From Aquificota bacterium (GTDB taxonomy: Bacteria; Thermosulfidibacterota; Thermosulfidibacteria; Thermosulfidibacterales; B14-G1): a DNA stretch of 64,000 nt. The stretch lies in the NCBI GenBank assembly GCA_015486015.1, contig WFSL01000002.1:8871-72870 (forward strand). Reading direction: 5' to 3'. Within the stretch, counting starts at the first letter, position 1. Each line of letters starts with the position of its first letter. Below the pieces are notes generated by a model, which saw nothing but the letters and a program-made list of their open reading frames with translations, searched no databases and was not told the origin of the DNA. Of this stretch, positions 52,674 through 61,611 are shown piece after piece. A program made the position numbers and the translations under genes.

Positions 52674-53471
52674 CTATCCTTCTCTGAGGGCCCCCCTGAG
52701 TGCTTCAACTGCCTCCTTAAGCTTCTCCTTGGCCTCTCTCTCGCTCTTCCCCCATGCCTCTATGCGAACGGCTAAATCCACATCGGGCCCAAAGTGAGTG
52801 GCCAGGGTCTTGGGATACACACCTTCTATGCCCCCTAACGCCCTGTTCACCAGGGCACCCAGAAGTGATTCATCTTTGAAACCGGTATGAATCACCTCCT
52901 CAAGCATTACCCTTTCTTCCCCCCGCTCCTTCAATCTCTCGGCAAGGAGAGGTGAGAGTGCACCTTCAAACATGGCCTTCATCTCCTTTGGTACCCCTGG
53001 GAGTGCTGCGAGGATCCTGTTCTCTTCTTGGATGAGCATCCCCGGGGCTGTACCTACGGTGTTGAATAAGGGCACAGCCCCCTGAGGCATCCAAGCCATC
53101 TTCTCTCTCTCGGGCGTGATCTCAGGTGTGTCAACAAACCCCTGTCGATATAATTCTTGATACCTTGACTTCACTATCTCCAAGGCCTGGACGTGGAGCT
53201 CCATCCTCCTGCGTAAGGCTCTGGCCCATGCCCTCAGGGTGAGATCGTCCCTTGTGGGACCAAGACCACCCGTGGTGAGCAGCAGGGCTGGGCCCATAGA
53301 GAGGACATAAGAGATCTCCTGGGTAGCCTCTTCAATCACATCGTCTACTACAGAGATCCTGACTACCCTGATTCCCATAGCCGTCAACTCCCCGGCCAAC
53401 CAGTGGGAGTTTGTATCCAGGGTTTTCCCTGTGAGGATCTCCCTTCCCACAGCCACTATTGCCCCTCTCAT
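52674..53471 (-). CDS. cinA: CinA-type molybdopterin-binding-domain protein
   Basis: 265 residues covering only the N-terminal CinA domain (ADP-ribose pyrophosphatase / MoCF-like): AIVAVGREILTGKTLDTNSH, LLLTTGGLGPTRDDLTLRAW, NTVGTAPGMLI, LPGVPKEMKAMFE, then a KH-like region. The C-terminal NMN deamidase domain is absent. Start ATG 53469-53471 follows GGAGG by 8 bases; ATG or GTG a few codons upstream are alternatives. Follows rodA. Confidence 0.88.
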   Translation of the reverse strand: MRGAIVAVGREILTGKTLDTNSHWLAGELTAMGIRVVRISVVDDVIEEATQEISYVLSMGPALLLTTGGLGPTRDDLTLRAWARALRRRMELHVQALEIVKSRYQELYRQGFVDTPEITPEREKMAWMPQGAVPLFNTVGTAPGMLIQEENRILAALPGVPKEMKAMFEGALSPLLAERLKERGEERVMLEEVIHTGFKDESLLGALVNRALGGIEGVYPKTLATHFGPDVDLAVRIEAWGKSEREAKEKLKEAVEALRGALREG

Positions 53472-53494
53472 ACCCATCACCTCCCATTAACAGA

Positions 53495-54574
53495 TTACCC
53501 CAATCGCCACCTATATACGGCCATGATAATCCCTATCCCCAAGTAAGTAGCAACTACAGAAGACCCTCCATAGCTCATGAGGGGAAGGGGAACACCCACT
53601 ACGGGTAAGAGTCCCATGGTCATCCCTATGTTAATAATGAAATGGAGGCCATAGATAACGGCTATCCCTGTGGCTAAAAAAAAGCTATAGGCATCCCTCG
53701 TCTTGTAAGCCACTGAAAGGGCCAGCATCACCAAGGTCAGATAGAGCAAGATAAGAATAACCGAACCGATGAAACCCCTCTCCTCAGCAAATACAGAAAA
53801 TATAAAGTCAGTATGTTTTTCTGGCACAAACTGGAGGCGGGTTTGAAATCCCTTACGAAAACCCTTCCCCCATATCCTTCCCGATCCTATGGCCGTTTGT
53901 GACTGTATAACATGGTAACCTGCGGATCTGGCTACGGCCTGTGGGTTCAGGAATGCTACTATACGCCTTCTCTGGTAAGGTTTCAGGTGCTGCCAGGTAA
54001 ATGGGAGGGCTACCAACACGATCAAGCACACTGTCACCAGGCTCTTTAAACCTATCCCCTTCACCAACACCATGATGGCAGTGAGTGCAAGTATAATGAG
54101 GGCTGAGCCGAGATCTGGCTGTAGGGCAGTGAGGATAAATGCGGGGGCAGCCAGTCCCACAGGCTTCCACAGGGACAACAGGTCGAATGGGCCCTTTTGT
54201 TGTACCAATATCCAGGATAAAGAGAGTACCAAGGCCAACTTGGCAAACTCAGATGGCTGTATCCTAAAGCATAGAAAATGGATCCATCTCTGGGCCCCCA
54301 TGGCAGGTCTCCCCTGGATGAGCACGATCACCAAAAGCGCTAAGGTCCCCAGATAGATGATGAAGCAATACCTTTTTAGGACCTTGGGATGTACAAGGGA
54401 GATCAGCATCATGGCCGATATCCCGATGAAGTTCCATAGAAGCTGGCGCCTGAAGGCCCCGCCACTGCCACTGGCACTGAACAGGGTCACCAACCCCACC
54501 ACCATAATAAGGCCTAAAACCATCAGAAGCGACGTGGGGAAGTCCCAGCGTTTACCTGCTCCCCTTGCCTTCAC
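53495..54574 (-). CDS. rodA: rod shape-determining protein RodA (SEDS glycosyltransferase)
   Basis: 359 residues, about ten membrane helices. SEDS peptidoglycan polymerase working with PBP2. Seen: RRQLLWNFIGISAMML, RWIHFLCFRIQPSEFAKLAL, LQPDLGSALIIL with the catalytic Asp, QTAIGSGRIWGKGF, FVPEKHTDFIFSVFAEE and LPLMSYGGSS. GTG start 22 bases inside the 3' end of mrdA, with GGAGGGG upstream. Confidence 0.93.
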   Translation of the reverse strand: MKARGAGKRWDFPTSLLMVLGLIMVVGLVTLFSASGSGGAFRRQLLWNFIGISAMMLISLVHPKVLKRYCFIIYLGTLALLVIVLIQGRPAMGAQRWIHFLCFRIQPSEFAKLALVLSLSWILVQQKGPFDLLSLWKPVGLAAPAFILTALQPDLGSALIILALTAIMVLVKGIGLKSLVTVCLIVLVALPFTWQHLKPYQRRRIVAFLNPQAVARSAGYHVIQSQTAIGSGRIWGKGFRKGFQTRLQFVPEKHTDFIFSVFAEERGFIGSVILILLYLTLVMLALSVAYKTRDAYSFFLATGIAVIYGLHFIINIGMTMGLLPVVGVPLPLMSYGGSSVVATYLGIGIIMAVYRWRLG

Positions 54575-56369
54575 TGTACCCCTCCAAAAGGTAGGTCCTT
54601 ATCATCTCACCGGCCATGTGGGCCGCTGTACCGCCACCATGCCCCCCATGTTCTACAAGGACAGAGACCACTATTTTGGGCCTGGCAACAGGGGCAAAAG
54701 CCACAAACCAAGCATGTGGCTGCCTCGCGAGGATAGCCTTCCTGTCCCCTGGGTCCTCCTGGAGTGCCACTACTTGGGCTGTTCCCGTTTTCCCACCCAC
54801 CGCTATCCCTGGAATCCGTGCAGCCCTTCCTGTCCCATGGGGGTCCTCTACCACTCCCTTCAGGGCATCCTTTATAAAGGCCAGATTCCAGGACTTAAAG
54901 GGGAGCTTTTCCACCGCCACCTGCTCGGGGGTATCCCTCTGCTTTCCCCTCACTATACTCAGGAGGAGATGAGGATGGATCTTCATGCCCCCATTTACCA
55001 CCTCGGAAAGCATGAGAGCCAATTGCAAAGGCGTTACTTGGAGATAGCCCTGACCGATGGCCAAACTGAGGGTCTCCCCTGGAAACCACACTTGCCCCTT
55101 GACCTTCCTCTTCCACTCAGCGCTGGGTAAGAGGCCACCCTTCTCATCTGGAAGGTCAATCCCCGTTTTGCTCCCCAAGCCTAATAGACTTCCGTATTTG
55201 TGGATAGTGTCTATCCCAAGCCTTCGCCCTACCTCATAGAAATATACATCACATGACTCCACAATGGCCCGTCGCAGATTCACCATCCCATGAGCCTTCC
55301 AACAGTGATAAACCCTCCCTTTAAAAAGATATCCCCCATTGCAAAATACCTTGTCTGAGGGCTTGACTGCATGAGACTCAAGGGCCGCGAGGGCCACCAC
55401 AATCTTGAAGACCGAGCCTGCGGGGTAGAGCCCCTGGATACAGCGGTTCTGGAGGGGGTGTAGGGGATCAGTGGAGAGTTTCTTCCACGCTTCAGGGCTG
55501 ATACCATTCACGAAGTCGTTTGGGTTGTAAGAGGGCGAACTGGCCATGGCCAGCACCTCCCCTGTATTGGGGTCCATGGCTACTATAGCTCCCGACCTTC
55601 CCTTGAGGAGCTCTTCCGCCTTGCGCTGGAGCTTGGCGTCCAACGTGAGGTATATGTCGTCCCCAGGAACGGGTTTGGAAGAGTCCAGGAGCCTCCTCTT
55701 CCTCCCTTTGGCGTCCACTTCCCACTGCTCCCATCCTGGGGTTCCCCTTAGCACTTGCTCGTACTCTTTTTCTATCCCCGATCGACCGACCATATCTCCT
55801 AAACGGTAGTCCCCGTGCCGTAGATCCTCCACATTCGCCTCTCCCATGTACCCCAGTACGTGGGCAGCAAGGGTACCATGAGGATAGAAGCGCCTTCCCT
55901 CGGCCACCACCATGGCACCTGGAAAAAGCCATGGCCTCTCCTCCACCAGGGCAAGCTCCTGCTGTGAGAGGTTCCTCTTCAACAAGACAGGTGTATATGG
56001 ATCCTTCCTTCCCTTTGAAAGCCTCTCTTTCAGTTCCTTACCCGTGAGACCTAAATAGCGATGGGAGTTCTCAAAAAGGACGTCTACCTCTCCCTTAGGC
56101 AAGTCAGCGGGTACGAGATAAAGATTGAAGGAGGGCTTGTTTATGGCAAGCGGTTCCCCATTTCTGTCGAACACCCTCCCCCTCGGGGCCTTCACCTGAT
56201 ATTGCCTAATAGTTATGGACCGTGACCTCTCTAAGTAGTAATTCCCTTTTACTACTTGGAGATGGAAGGCCTTTGCCAAAAGCACAAGGCACGCTACTAT
56301 GAGTGCGCGCCTCACATAGAGCAGCCTCCCTTTGAGCCTATCTAACTCCTCTCCCTTCTTAGCCTCCAT
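54552..56369 (-). CDS. mrdA: penicillin-binding protein 2
   Basis: 605 residues, class B PBP transpeptidase for cell elongation. N-terminal membrane anchor (LLYVRRALIVACLVLLAKAF), PBP dimer domain (APRGRVFDRNGEPLAINKPS), and transpeptidase domain with SxxK in YPAGSVFKIV, SxN-type SCDVYFYEVG, and KTG in GGKTGTAQV. Start ATG 56367-56369 overlaps the lpxK stop; a frame to 56414 is longer but not family-like. Pairs with RodA. mreBCD are not in the window. Confidence 0.94.
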   Translation of the reverse strand: MEAKKGEELDRLKGRLLYVRRALIVACLVLLAKAFHLQVVKGNYYLERSRSITIRQYQVKAPRGRVFDRNGEPLAINKPSFNLYLVPADLPKGEVDVLFENSHRYLGLTGKELKERLSKGRKDPYTPVLLKRNLSQQELALVEERPWLFPGAMVVAEGRRFYPHGTLAAHVLGYMGEANVEDLRHGDYRLGDMVGRSGIEKEYEQVLRGTPGWEQWEVDAKGRKRRLLDSSKPVPGDDIYLTLDAKLQRKAEELLKGRSGAIVAMDPNTGEVLAMASSPSYNPNDFVNGISPEAWKKLSTDPLHPLQNRCIQGLYPAGSVFKIVVALAALESHAVKPSDKVFCNGGYLFKGRVYHCWKAHGMVNLRRAIVESCDVYFYEVGRRLGIDTIHKYGSLLGLGSKTGIDLPDEKGGLLPSAEWKRKVKGQVWFPGETLSLAIGQGYLQVTPLQLALMLSEVVNGGMKIHPHLLLSIVRGKQRDTPEQVAVEKLPFKSWNLAFIKDALKGVVEDPHGTGRAARIPGIAVGGKTGTAQVVALQEDPGDRKAILARQPHAWFVAFAPVARPKIVVSVLVEHGGHGGGTAAHMAGEMIRTYLLEGYSEGKGSR

Positions 56370-57432
56370 CCTCGCACCTTGCCCAGACGGCCTCAAAGAA
56401 GCTGTCTGATGCATCCATCTCTATTTTTACCACTAAAGGGGAGAACTCGGGATTCATGTTCTCTATGCGGACCCAGTCTTTCTCTGTGGTGAAGACCGTG
56501 CCCCACCTGTGTGCCATGGTTGAAAGCCCCTTCACATCCTCCACCGTGTAAAAATGATGATCAGGGTAAGCCCTTGTTTCTCTCAAGATCACCCCCACAT
56601 TCGAAAGGAGGCGAAAAAATGAGTCAGGGAAAGCAATACCCGAAAATGCGGCAGCCTCAATGCCCTTCACCTTGCCCAAGGGTATGGTCCTTCCCTCCAT
56701 AGGTGCGCGTATCTCCCTGACCACTATAGATGCAGTAAATATAGGGAGCTGCGGAGCGACCATGCTGATCTCCCTTTCGAGGACAGTGTTTCTACATTTG
56801 GTGACAACAGCGATATGGGCCCTATTTAAGGCACTCAGGGGCTCCCTGAGAGGCCCAGCAGGGAATAAGAGCCCGTTACCAAAGCCCTCTTCACCGCTCA
56901 CCAGCACAATGTCCAGGTCTCTAAACAGGGCCCAATGCTGGAAGCCATCGTCCAAGATTACGAGACGTGCTCCCAACTCCTCCACGGCCATGCGCGCCCC
57001 ATCTACTCGACGGGAAGCCACCACTACAGACGCCTTTGGTAGTGTTCTGGCAAGCATTAAAGGTTCATCCCCTCCTTCTTCAACAGAGACAAGTATCTCT
57101 CCCCATCGGGAGACTATGATAGTCTCTGCCTCACTGCGCCTCCCATAGCCCCTGCTCACCACGGTTACCGGAAGGCCCCTCTCCCCAAAACGGTTTGCCA
57201 ACCAGGCCACCATAGGCGTCTTACCCGTTCCCCCCAGGGTCAGGTTGCCTACACTCACCACGATCACCGGAAGGCGGTGTCTTTTCTTGGCTCCCAGGGC
57301 ATAGAGGGCTCTTCTGATCGTAAGGGCTGCGCTGTAGCACATAGAAGCACCTTGGAGTATCCCTCTCTCCCACCAGGGGCCTTCGCCTCTCCAACATCTC
57401 TTTACGTGCTTCTCCAGACGGCCCCTATTCAT
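56359..57432 (-). CDS. lpxK: tetraacyldisaccharide 4'-kinase
   Basis: 357 residues, lipid A 4'-kinase at the inner membrane. Seen: Walker A GGTGKT at residues 67-72 in GNLTLGGTGKTPM, VVSRGYGRR, GDEPLMLAR, LGARLVILDDGFQHWAL and FPAGPLREPL, with ITTEKD-like FTTEKDWVR near the end. The N-terminus has a short hydrophobic helix. Together with lnt and mla genes it shows a lipid A-containing outer membrane. Divergent from the permease genes. Confidence 0.93.
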   Translation of the reverse strand: MNRGRLEKHVKRCWRGEGPWWERGILQGASMCYSAALTIRRALYALGAKKRHRLPVIVVSVGNLTLGGTGKTPMVAWLANRFGERGLPVTVVSRGYGRRSEAETIIVSRWGEILVSVEEGGDEPLMLARTLPKASVVVASRRVDGARMAVEELGARLVILDDGFQHWALFRDLDIVLVSGEEGFGNGLLFPAGPLREPLSALNRAHIAVVTKCRNTVLEREISMVAPQLPIFTASIVVREIRAPMEGRTIPLGKVKGIEAAAFSGIAFPDSFFRLLSNVGVILRETRAYPDHHFYTVEDVKGLSTMAHRWGTVFTTEKDWVRIENMNPEFSPLVVKIEMDASDSFFEAVWARCEDGG

Positions 57433-57550
57433 ACCTTTATACTAACTCTAACATACATGAAAGGGAACCGGCGGACTTCGCACGTGCATGGGGGAGACAT
57501 TGATCATCTTTGTTTCTTATTATACCCTTTTGTACAAAGGGGGTGGAAAC

Positions 57551-58033
57551 GTGAGGATGCTCGCTATGCTAACAGGTGTGTGCCTTTTCTTTTCCCTCGT
57601 GGTTGATCTATCAAGGACCATCCAGGCCCTTAGAATTGCCCTCAGGAGGTTTACAAAACTTTTGGGGGAGTTTGCCCTTCTTCTCGTCCTGGTCTCTTTA
57701 GCCCTTACCTTCGTATCACCTCAAAGAATAACGGAATATATGCAGGGCCCTGGAAAGCTTATAGGGGCGCTCATAGCTGCCGTTGTAGGGTCTCTCACCT
57801 ATGTCCCCGGATTTATTGCTTACCCCTTGGCAGGGGTTCTCCATCAACAGGGTGTCCCATATTTTGTGCTGGCCGCCTTTGTGACTACACTGATGATGGT
57901 GGGGGTGGTTACCTTCCCCATAGAGCAGAGGGTGTTGGGAGCGAAGGTAGCACTGGTGAGGAACCTCCTATACTTCTTTTTGGCGCTTCTTACCTCTCTG
58001 GCCATAGGGATTATCTTTAAAGAGATACCATGA
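57551..58033 (+). CDS. half permease (DUF318/ArsP-like), N-terminal-type half
   Basis: 160 residues, four to five membrane helices (MLAMLTGVCLFFSLVVDLS, LLGEFALLLVLVSLALTF, GALIAAVVGSLTYVPGFIAY, LVRNLLYFFLALLTSLAIG). GSLTYVPGFIAYPLAG resembles the permease core of the ArsP/DUF318 family, where a full-length protein has two such halves. GTG start 57551 lies after AAGGGGGTGG; a longer frame to 57488 exists. It overlaps the second half by 4 bases, so the transporter is made as two chains. Substrate unknown (family: organoarsenicals or other metalloids). Confidence 0.75.
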   Translation: MRMLAMLTGVCLFFSLVVDLSRTIQALRIALRRFTKLLGEFALLLVLVSLALTFVSPQRITEYMQGPGKLIGALIAAVVGSLTYVPGFIAYPLAGVLHQQGVPYFVLAAFVTTLMMVGVVTFPIEQRVLGAKVALVRNLLYFFLALLTSLAIGIIFKEIP

Positions 58034-58545
58034 AGAGCAAAAGGTTATGGGCGATCGTCTTGTATTTCATCTTCTTGGCTGCCTCTTTGGCTACAGGGTT
58101 CAAACCGGGCATTCAGACAGGCAGGAACCTCCTCGACTTTGCCTATCAGATAGCGAGGGTGCTCCCCTTTGCCTTCGTGCTCATTGGCCTCTTCGAGGTA
58201 TGGGTGCCTAAGAAGACGGTGGAGAAACACTTAGGTACAGGGTCTGGAATCCAGGGTTACATCTGGGCGATAGTGCTTGCCGGACCTATGGTAGGCGGAT
58301 TGTACGTGGCACTCCCCATGGCGGTCACCCTTTACAAAAAGGGGGCTGGCCTTGGGGTGATCCTCACCTTCATAGGGGCGTCAAGCCTATGCAGGATCCC
58401 TATGCTCATCTTTGAGGCCTCCTTCTTAGGTATTCCCTTCTCCTTAGCCAGACTCATCATTGCCATTCCCTTGGTTACAGTAAGCTCTGCCTTCTTGGGA
58501 GGCGTTTTAGAAAAGAGGGGCTATCAACCCAATATGGACCTTTAA
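58030..58545 (+). CDS. half permease (DUF318/ArsP-like), C-terminal-type half
   Basis: 171 residues, about five membrane helices. Core PMVGGLYVALPMAVTLYKKG and FIGASSLCRIPMLIFEASFLG match the repeat of ArsP/DUF318 permeases; VEKHLGTGSGIQGY is the family linker. A Cys in SSLCRIP sits where transport-critical residues lie in the family. Four-base ATGA overlap with the first half. Confidence 0.78.
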   Translation: MKSKRLWAIVLYFIFLAASLATGFKPGIQTGRNLLDFAYQIARVLPFAFVLIGLFEVWVPKKTVEKHLGTGSGIQGYIWAIVLAGPMVGGLYVALPMAVTLYKKGAGLGVILTFIGASSLCRIPMLIFEASFLGIPFSLARLIIAIPLVTVSSAFLGGVLEKRGYQPNMDL

Positions 58546-58649
58546 CTCCAAATGGAACCTCCCTCTACACGCTTGGTAGTGACCTCCTGGCAAGAAACCA
58601 AGGCAAAGGCCCAAACCATCATGACCATGTACCTTGCCCATGCCTTCAT
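58542..58649 (-). CDS. possible 35-residue lipoprotein
   Basis: Minus-strand frame with a neat lipoprotein signal: MKAWARYMVMMVWAFALVSC, lipobox ALVSC at the end of the hydrophobic run, then a 15-residue tail QEVTTKRVEGGSIWS. GGGG lies about 7 bases before the ATG. It resembles entericidin-size lipoproteins, but nothing independent supports it and it lies antisense between plus-strand genes. Confidence 0.25.
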   Translation of the reverse strand: MKAWARYMVMMVWAFALVSCQEVTTKRVEGGSIWS

Positions 58650-58825
58650 GGCCAGTATCCCCGATCGCTGGCTCCCTCTCGTCATTGTCTTACAAAGGGA
58701 GTTACAATAGAATTCTGCCAAGGAGAGAGCAGGAGGTTCTGAACTGGGTGGTTTTTAAGGAAGATGGCCAAAAGTGTTGCAGCATTCTCATAAAGATGCG
58801 TACGGAGAGCTGAGGAAGTCAGGGC

Positions 58826-59764
58826 ATGAGACTCACCTTGCACTTCTATATTGCTACCTTGATCAAGGTGGCCATGATGGTCTTTGGCGGAGTGATCCTG
58901 GGGAAGGTGATGGAGGAGAGGAGGTGGACCAGGTTCTTCAGAGCACTTACACGGCCCATCCTGAAGACAGCTCATCTTCCCCCCTCCTGTGAAGGGGCCT
59001 TGGTTACATCCCTTGTGTCCGGATATGCAGGAGATGCACTCCTTTCCCTCCATTACAAAGAAGGAGAGCTCTCCACCGATCAAGTAATCCTTTCTTCCAT
59101 GATCCTCAATCTCCCCCTCTTCCTCTCCTTTGTCCCCCTGTTGGTGGGGATAGTTTATCCCCTCATGGGGTGGGTAGGCTTGGTGTATATAGGGTGTCAA
59201 ATACTGGCCAGTTCCGGCCTTATGGTCACTGCCATGGCAATAGGGAGGCTAAAACTGCCTCCAGAGGTCTGGGAGATAACCCTGGAAGAGGCCAACAACA
59301 CGATGCCCCCCGTCCTTGAGTCGCTGAAGAGGGCACTGAAGAGCGGGGCCACCATCACCTTCAGGATCATGCTCATAACTGCCCCTGTTATGGGGATAGT
59401 GTTCTACCTGGTGAACGTGGGCTTCTTTGAAAGGCTCCAAAACGCGCTTGCCACCCACCTTGTCTTCCCCGGGTTACCACCCGCCGCCCTCACGGTGAGC
59501 GCAGCCCATGCCTTCCACATAGCCGGTGGAGCCGCCGTAGCCGGTAGCCTTCTCCAGACAGAGCTCATCACCTCCAAAGAGGCGGTGCTCGCCATGCTCA
59601 TTGGCAATGCTGTGGGTACCCCCTTCAGGAGCCTGCGCCTCAACTTTCCCAGGTATGCCGCCTTGTACCCTCCTAAGCTGGCATTAGCCATTATCCTCAC
59701 CAGTCAGGGAATAAGGATGGTGATGGTGCTTATCATATACTTCCTTCTACTCTTGCTCTGGTAG
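58826..59764 (+). CDS. Gate-domain (nucleoside recognition) membrane protein
   Basis: 312 residues, about eight membrane helices. Two Gate-type repeats: TRPILKTAHLPPSCEGALVTSLVSGYAGDALL and LVFPGLPPAALTVSAAHAFHIAGGAAV (each quoted in part: SLVSGYAGDALL, SAAHAFHIAGGAAV). The fold is shared with nucleoside transporters and the FeoB C-terminus; substrate unknown. It follows the permease halves by 280 bases on the same strand and overlaps the 3' end of the DUF4387 gene by 18 bases. Confidence 0.75.
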   Translation: MRLTLHFYIATLIKVAMMVFGGVILGKVMEERRWTRFFRALTRPILKTAHLPPSCEGALVTSLVSGYAGDALLSLHYKEGELSTDQVILSSMILNLPLFLSFVPLLVGIVYPLMGWVGLVYIGCQILASSGLMVTAMAIGRLKLPPEVWEITLEEANNTMPPVLESLKRALKSGATITFRIMLITAPVMGIVFYLVNVGFFERLQNALATHLVFPGLPPAALTVSAAHAFHIAGGAAVAGSLLQTELITSKEAVLAMLIGNAVGTPFRSLRLNFPRYAALYPPKLALAIILTSQGIRMVMVLIIYFLLLLLW

Positions 59765-60079
59765 GGGCACTATCACATCCAGCCACGGGGCATGCTGCTG
59801 AGCCCCGTATATGTCTGGGTCACCTATGCACCCTGATGGCAACGGCCTCACTATCGTAACCTTTATGGCCCTGGCAGCAGGGACAAAGACTACGTGAAGC
59901 ACCTGATTTAGGGGCAGATTGTAGAGGCGGGCCACCAACTCCCGCGTGATCACTCCAGAGCGCTTCACCAACTCAAAGCTCTCCATGTCTGGAAAGATCA
60001 GATCGAAGGTGAGCTCAAAAGGGCCGGCATTCTTGCTGCGGATTACCTCCGCCACCTCTCCCAGCCTTGCCCATCTCAA
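59747..60079 (-). CDS. DUF4387 protein
   Basis: 110 residues: LGEVAEVIRSKNAGPFELTF, DLIFPDMESFELVKRS and GDPDIYGAQQHAPWLDVIVP match the DUF4387 family, which nearly always follows an AtuA-family gene. Overlaps the upstream AtuA-like gene by 4 bases (ATGA). Probably a small subunit of the same enzyme. Confidence 0.88.
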   Translation of the reverse strand: MRWARLGEVAEVIRSKNAGPFELTFDLIFPDMESFELVKRSGVITRELVARLYNLPLNQVLHVVFVPAARAIKVTIVRPLPSGCIGDPDIYGAQQHAPWLDVIVPLPEQE

Positions 60080-61431
60080 GGATTAATCTCCATAAACTCT
60101 ATATCAAAGGGCTCCATTGGGTCATCCACCCTAACCAGGTGATGGACATTGAAGGAATAAACGGGTCCCATAGGGATATCGGCGGGTGAGTAAGGAATGG
60201 CCAGATTCCCTGCTGTAGCCTTCCGTCCCTTGTAGTGGTAATGCATGAGGAAGGATCTGGCAAAGGAACACAAGGCCTGAGCCTTCTCCTGGGAAGGTGC
60301 TACCGCTTCGAAGACCAGGCCCAACTCGTGGGAAGAGATGGCCTTCACTGGCTCCAAGGCCCCCATCACCCCATCCCTCCCATAGATGTGGAAGAAGACA
60401 CTCCAATCTCCTGTGCCAAAGTATCTTTGTAAGGTCTCCCTGGTGGCATTTTCCCACTCTTCTACCCGGGAAATCATGATGGGGTCCCTGACGCCGGCAA
60501 TGAAGATAGATCGATACGCCTCGAAGCGGGCACCCTCCAACTTTATCCAGCATTCCCTCCCAGGCTCAAATGCAGAACCCCTCACTTCCACCCTCCTGTC
60601 GCTTACCTGATGAAAGGTAGCGCCTTGCAGGTTCATCACCCCTTCGGGCCCAGGGATAAGATAGGGATGCTCCTTCTCATAAAGGGTATGGGCTGCCACC
60701 GAAACCTCTGTGCAGCGTCGAGATGGGTTCAGGGGCTCCACGGCGAAGCACCCCTCCTTTAGGATGCCCAGCATAGAGTCAGAGGCACTTCCAGGTACAG
60801 CCGCCAGGGCACCACACTCCAGGATCTTCCCCAAGTGAAGGGAAAGACCTGGATCGAATCCCTTCCAAACAGCAAAGGAGGCGAAGATGGCGGGATCATT
60901 AGACCTACCCGCAACGATCACCTGGGCCCCTGAGGTTAGGGCCTCAATGTATGGGGCCATCCCCATGACCGCCACAATCCTCTTGGCCTTGTCTATCTCC
61001 TCCAACGTGAGCGGCCCTACAGGCCCGAGAGGCTTCACTTCCCCTGATCTCACCTTCGACTTGAGCCATCCCCTATCAACATCAGACCAGATTACCGCCA
61101 ACTTGAATGAGAGGTTCTCCTCCTTTGCCACCTCCCTGAGTATCCCCAGTACCCACTCCACATGCTCCCTGGCCCCAGCCCCTCCCGCAGAACCTATGAT
61201 CAACGGTATCCTTAGGGATACGGCACCCATCAGCATTAGTGAAAGGTCCCTCTTCACCGCTATGCGAGGAACAATGGGCATCCCTGAACCCAGACGGTAG
61301 GGTCCAGCATCGGTGGAACCACTGTCTACACCTATCATGTGGGGGAAAGTCTCTAACCCCGCTTTCAGAGACTCTTCAGGATATCCATATCCCAGCATTC
61401 CCTGTGGCGAGAGCAGACGCAACTCCTTCAT
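60076..61431 (-). CDS. acyclic terpene utilisation AtuA-family protein (DUF1446)
   Basis: 451 residues. Seen: LGYGYPEESLKAGLETFPHM, GVDSGSTDAGPYRLGSG, PLIIGSAGGAGAREHVEW, GRSNDPAIFASFAVWKGFD, VPGSASDSMLGILKEG, and GRECWIKLEGARFEAYR. AtuA in pseudomonads is required for citronellol/geraniol catabolism, but this AtuA/DUF4387 pair is widespread in bacteria without terpene pathways and its reaction is unknown. No other atu genes nearby. Confidence 0.88.
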   Translation of the reverse strand: MKELRLLSPQGMLGYGYPEESLKAGLETFPHMIGVDSGSTDAGPYRLGSGMPIVPRIAVKRDLSLMLMGAVSLRIPLIIGSAGGAGAREHVEWVLGILREVAKEENLSFKLAVIWSDVDRGWLKSKVRSGEVKPLGPVGPLTLEEIDKAKRIVAVMGMAPYIEALTSGAQVIVAGRSNDPAIFASFAVWKGFDPGLSLHLGKILECGALAAVPGSASDSMLGILKEGCFAVEPLNPSRRCTEVSVAAHTLYEKEHPYLIPGPEGVMNLQGATFHQVSDRRVEVRGSAFEPGRECWIKLEGARFEAYRSIFIAGVRDPIMISRVEEWENATRETLQRYFGTGDWSVFFHIYGRDGVMGALEPVKAISSHELGLVFEAVAPSQEKAQALCSFARSFLMHYHYKGRKATAGNLAIPYSPADIPMGPVYSFNVHHLVRVDDPMEPFDIEFMEINP

Positions 61432-61611
61432 GTGATGGCCTTATAGCACAACGTCGGGGGAACCCAAAGGGCAAAGGAATGTGAATCCCTTGCGGCCTCA
61501 TCCATTTCATGGCACCTTGTAAGCGCGTCCGACTATTTACCTGTTTCAGGAGGGGCTGATGCGTTTTTCCCAAAAGGACCTCTTTTTATAACCTATTAGC
61601 CCCATTTGTGG

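Noticed and set aside
54357-55130. Long 257-codon plus-strand frame across rodA/mrdA.
   Set aside because: It lies antisense to the transpeptidase domain of mrdA and has no homology or signal features.
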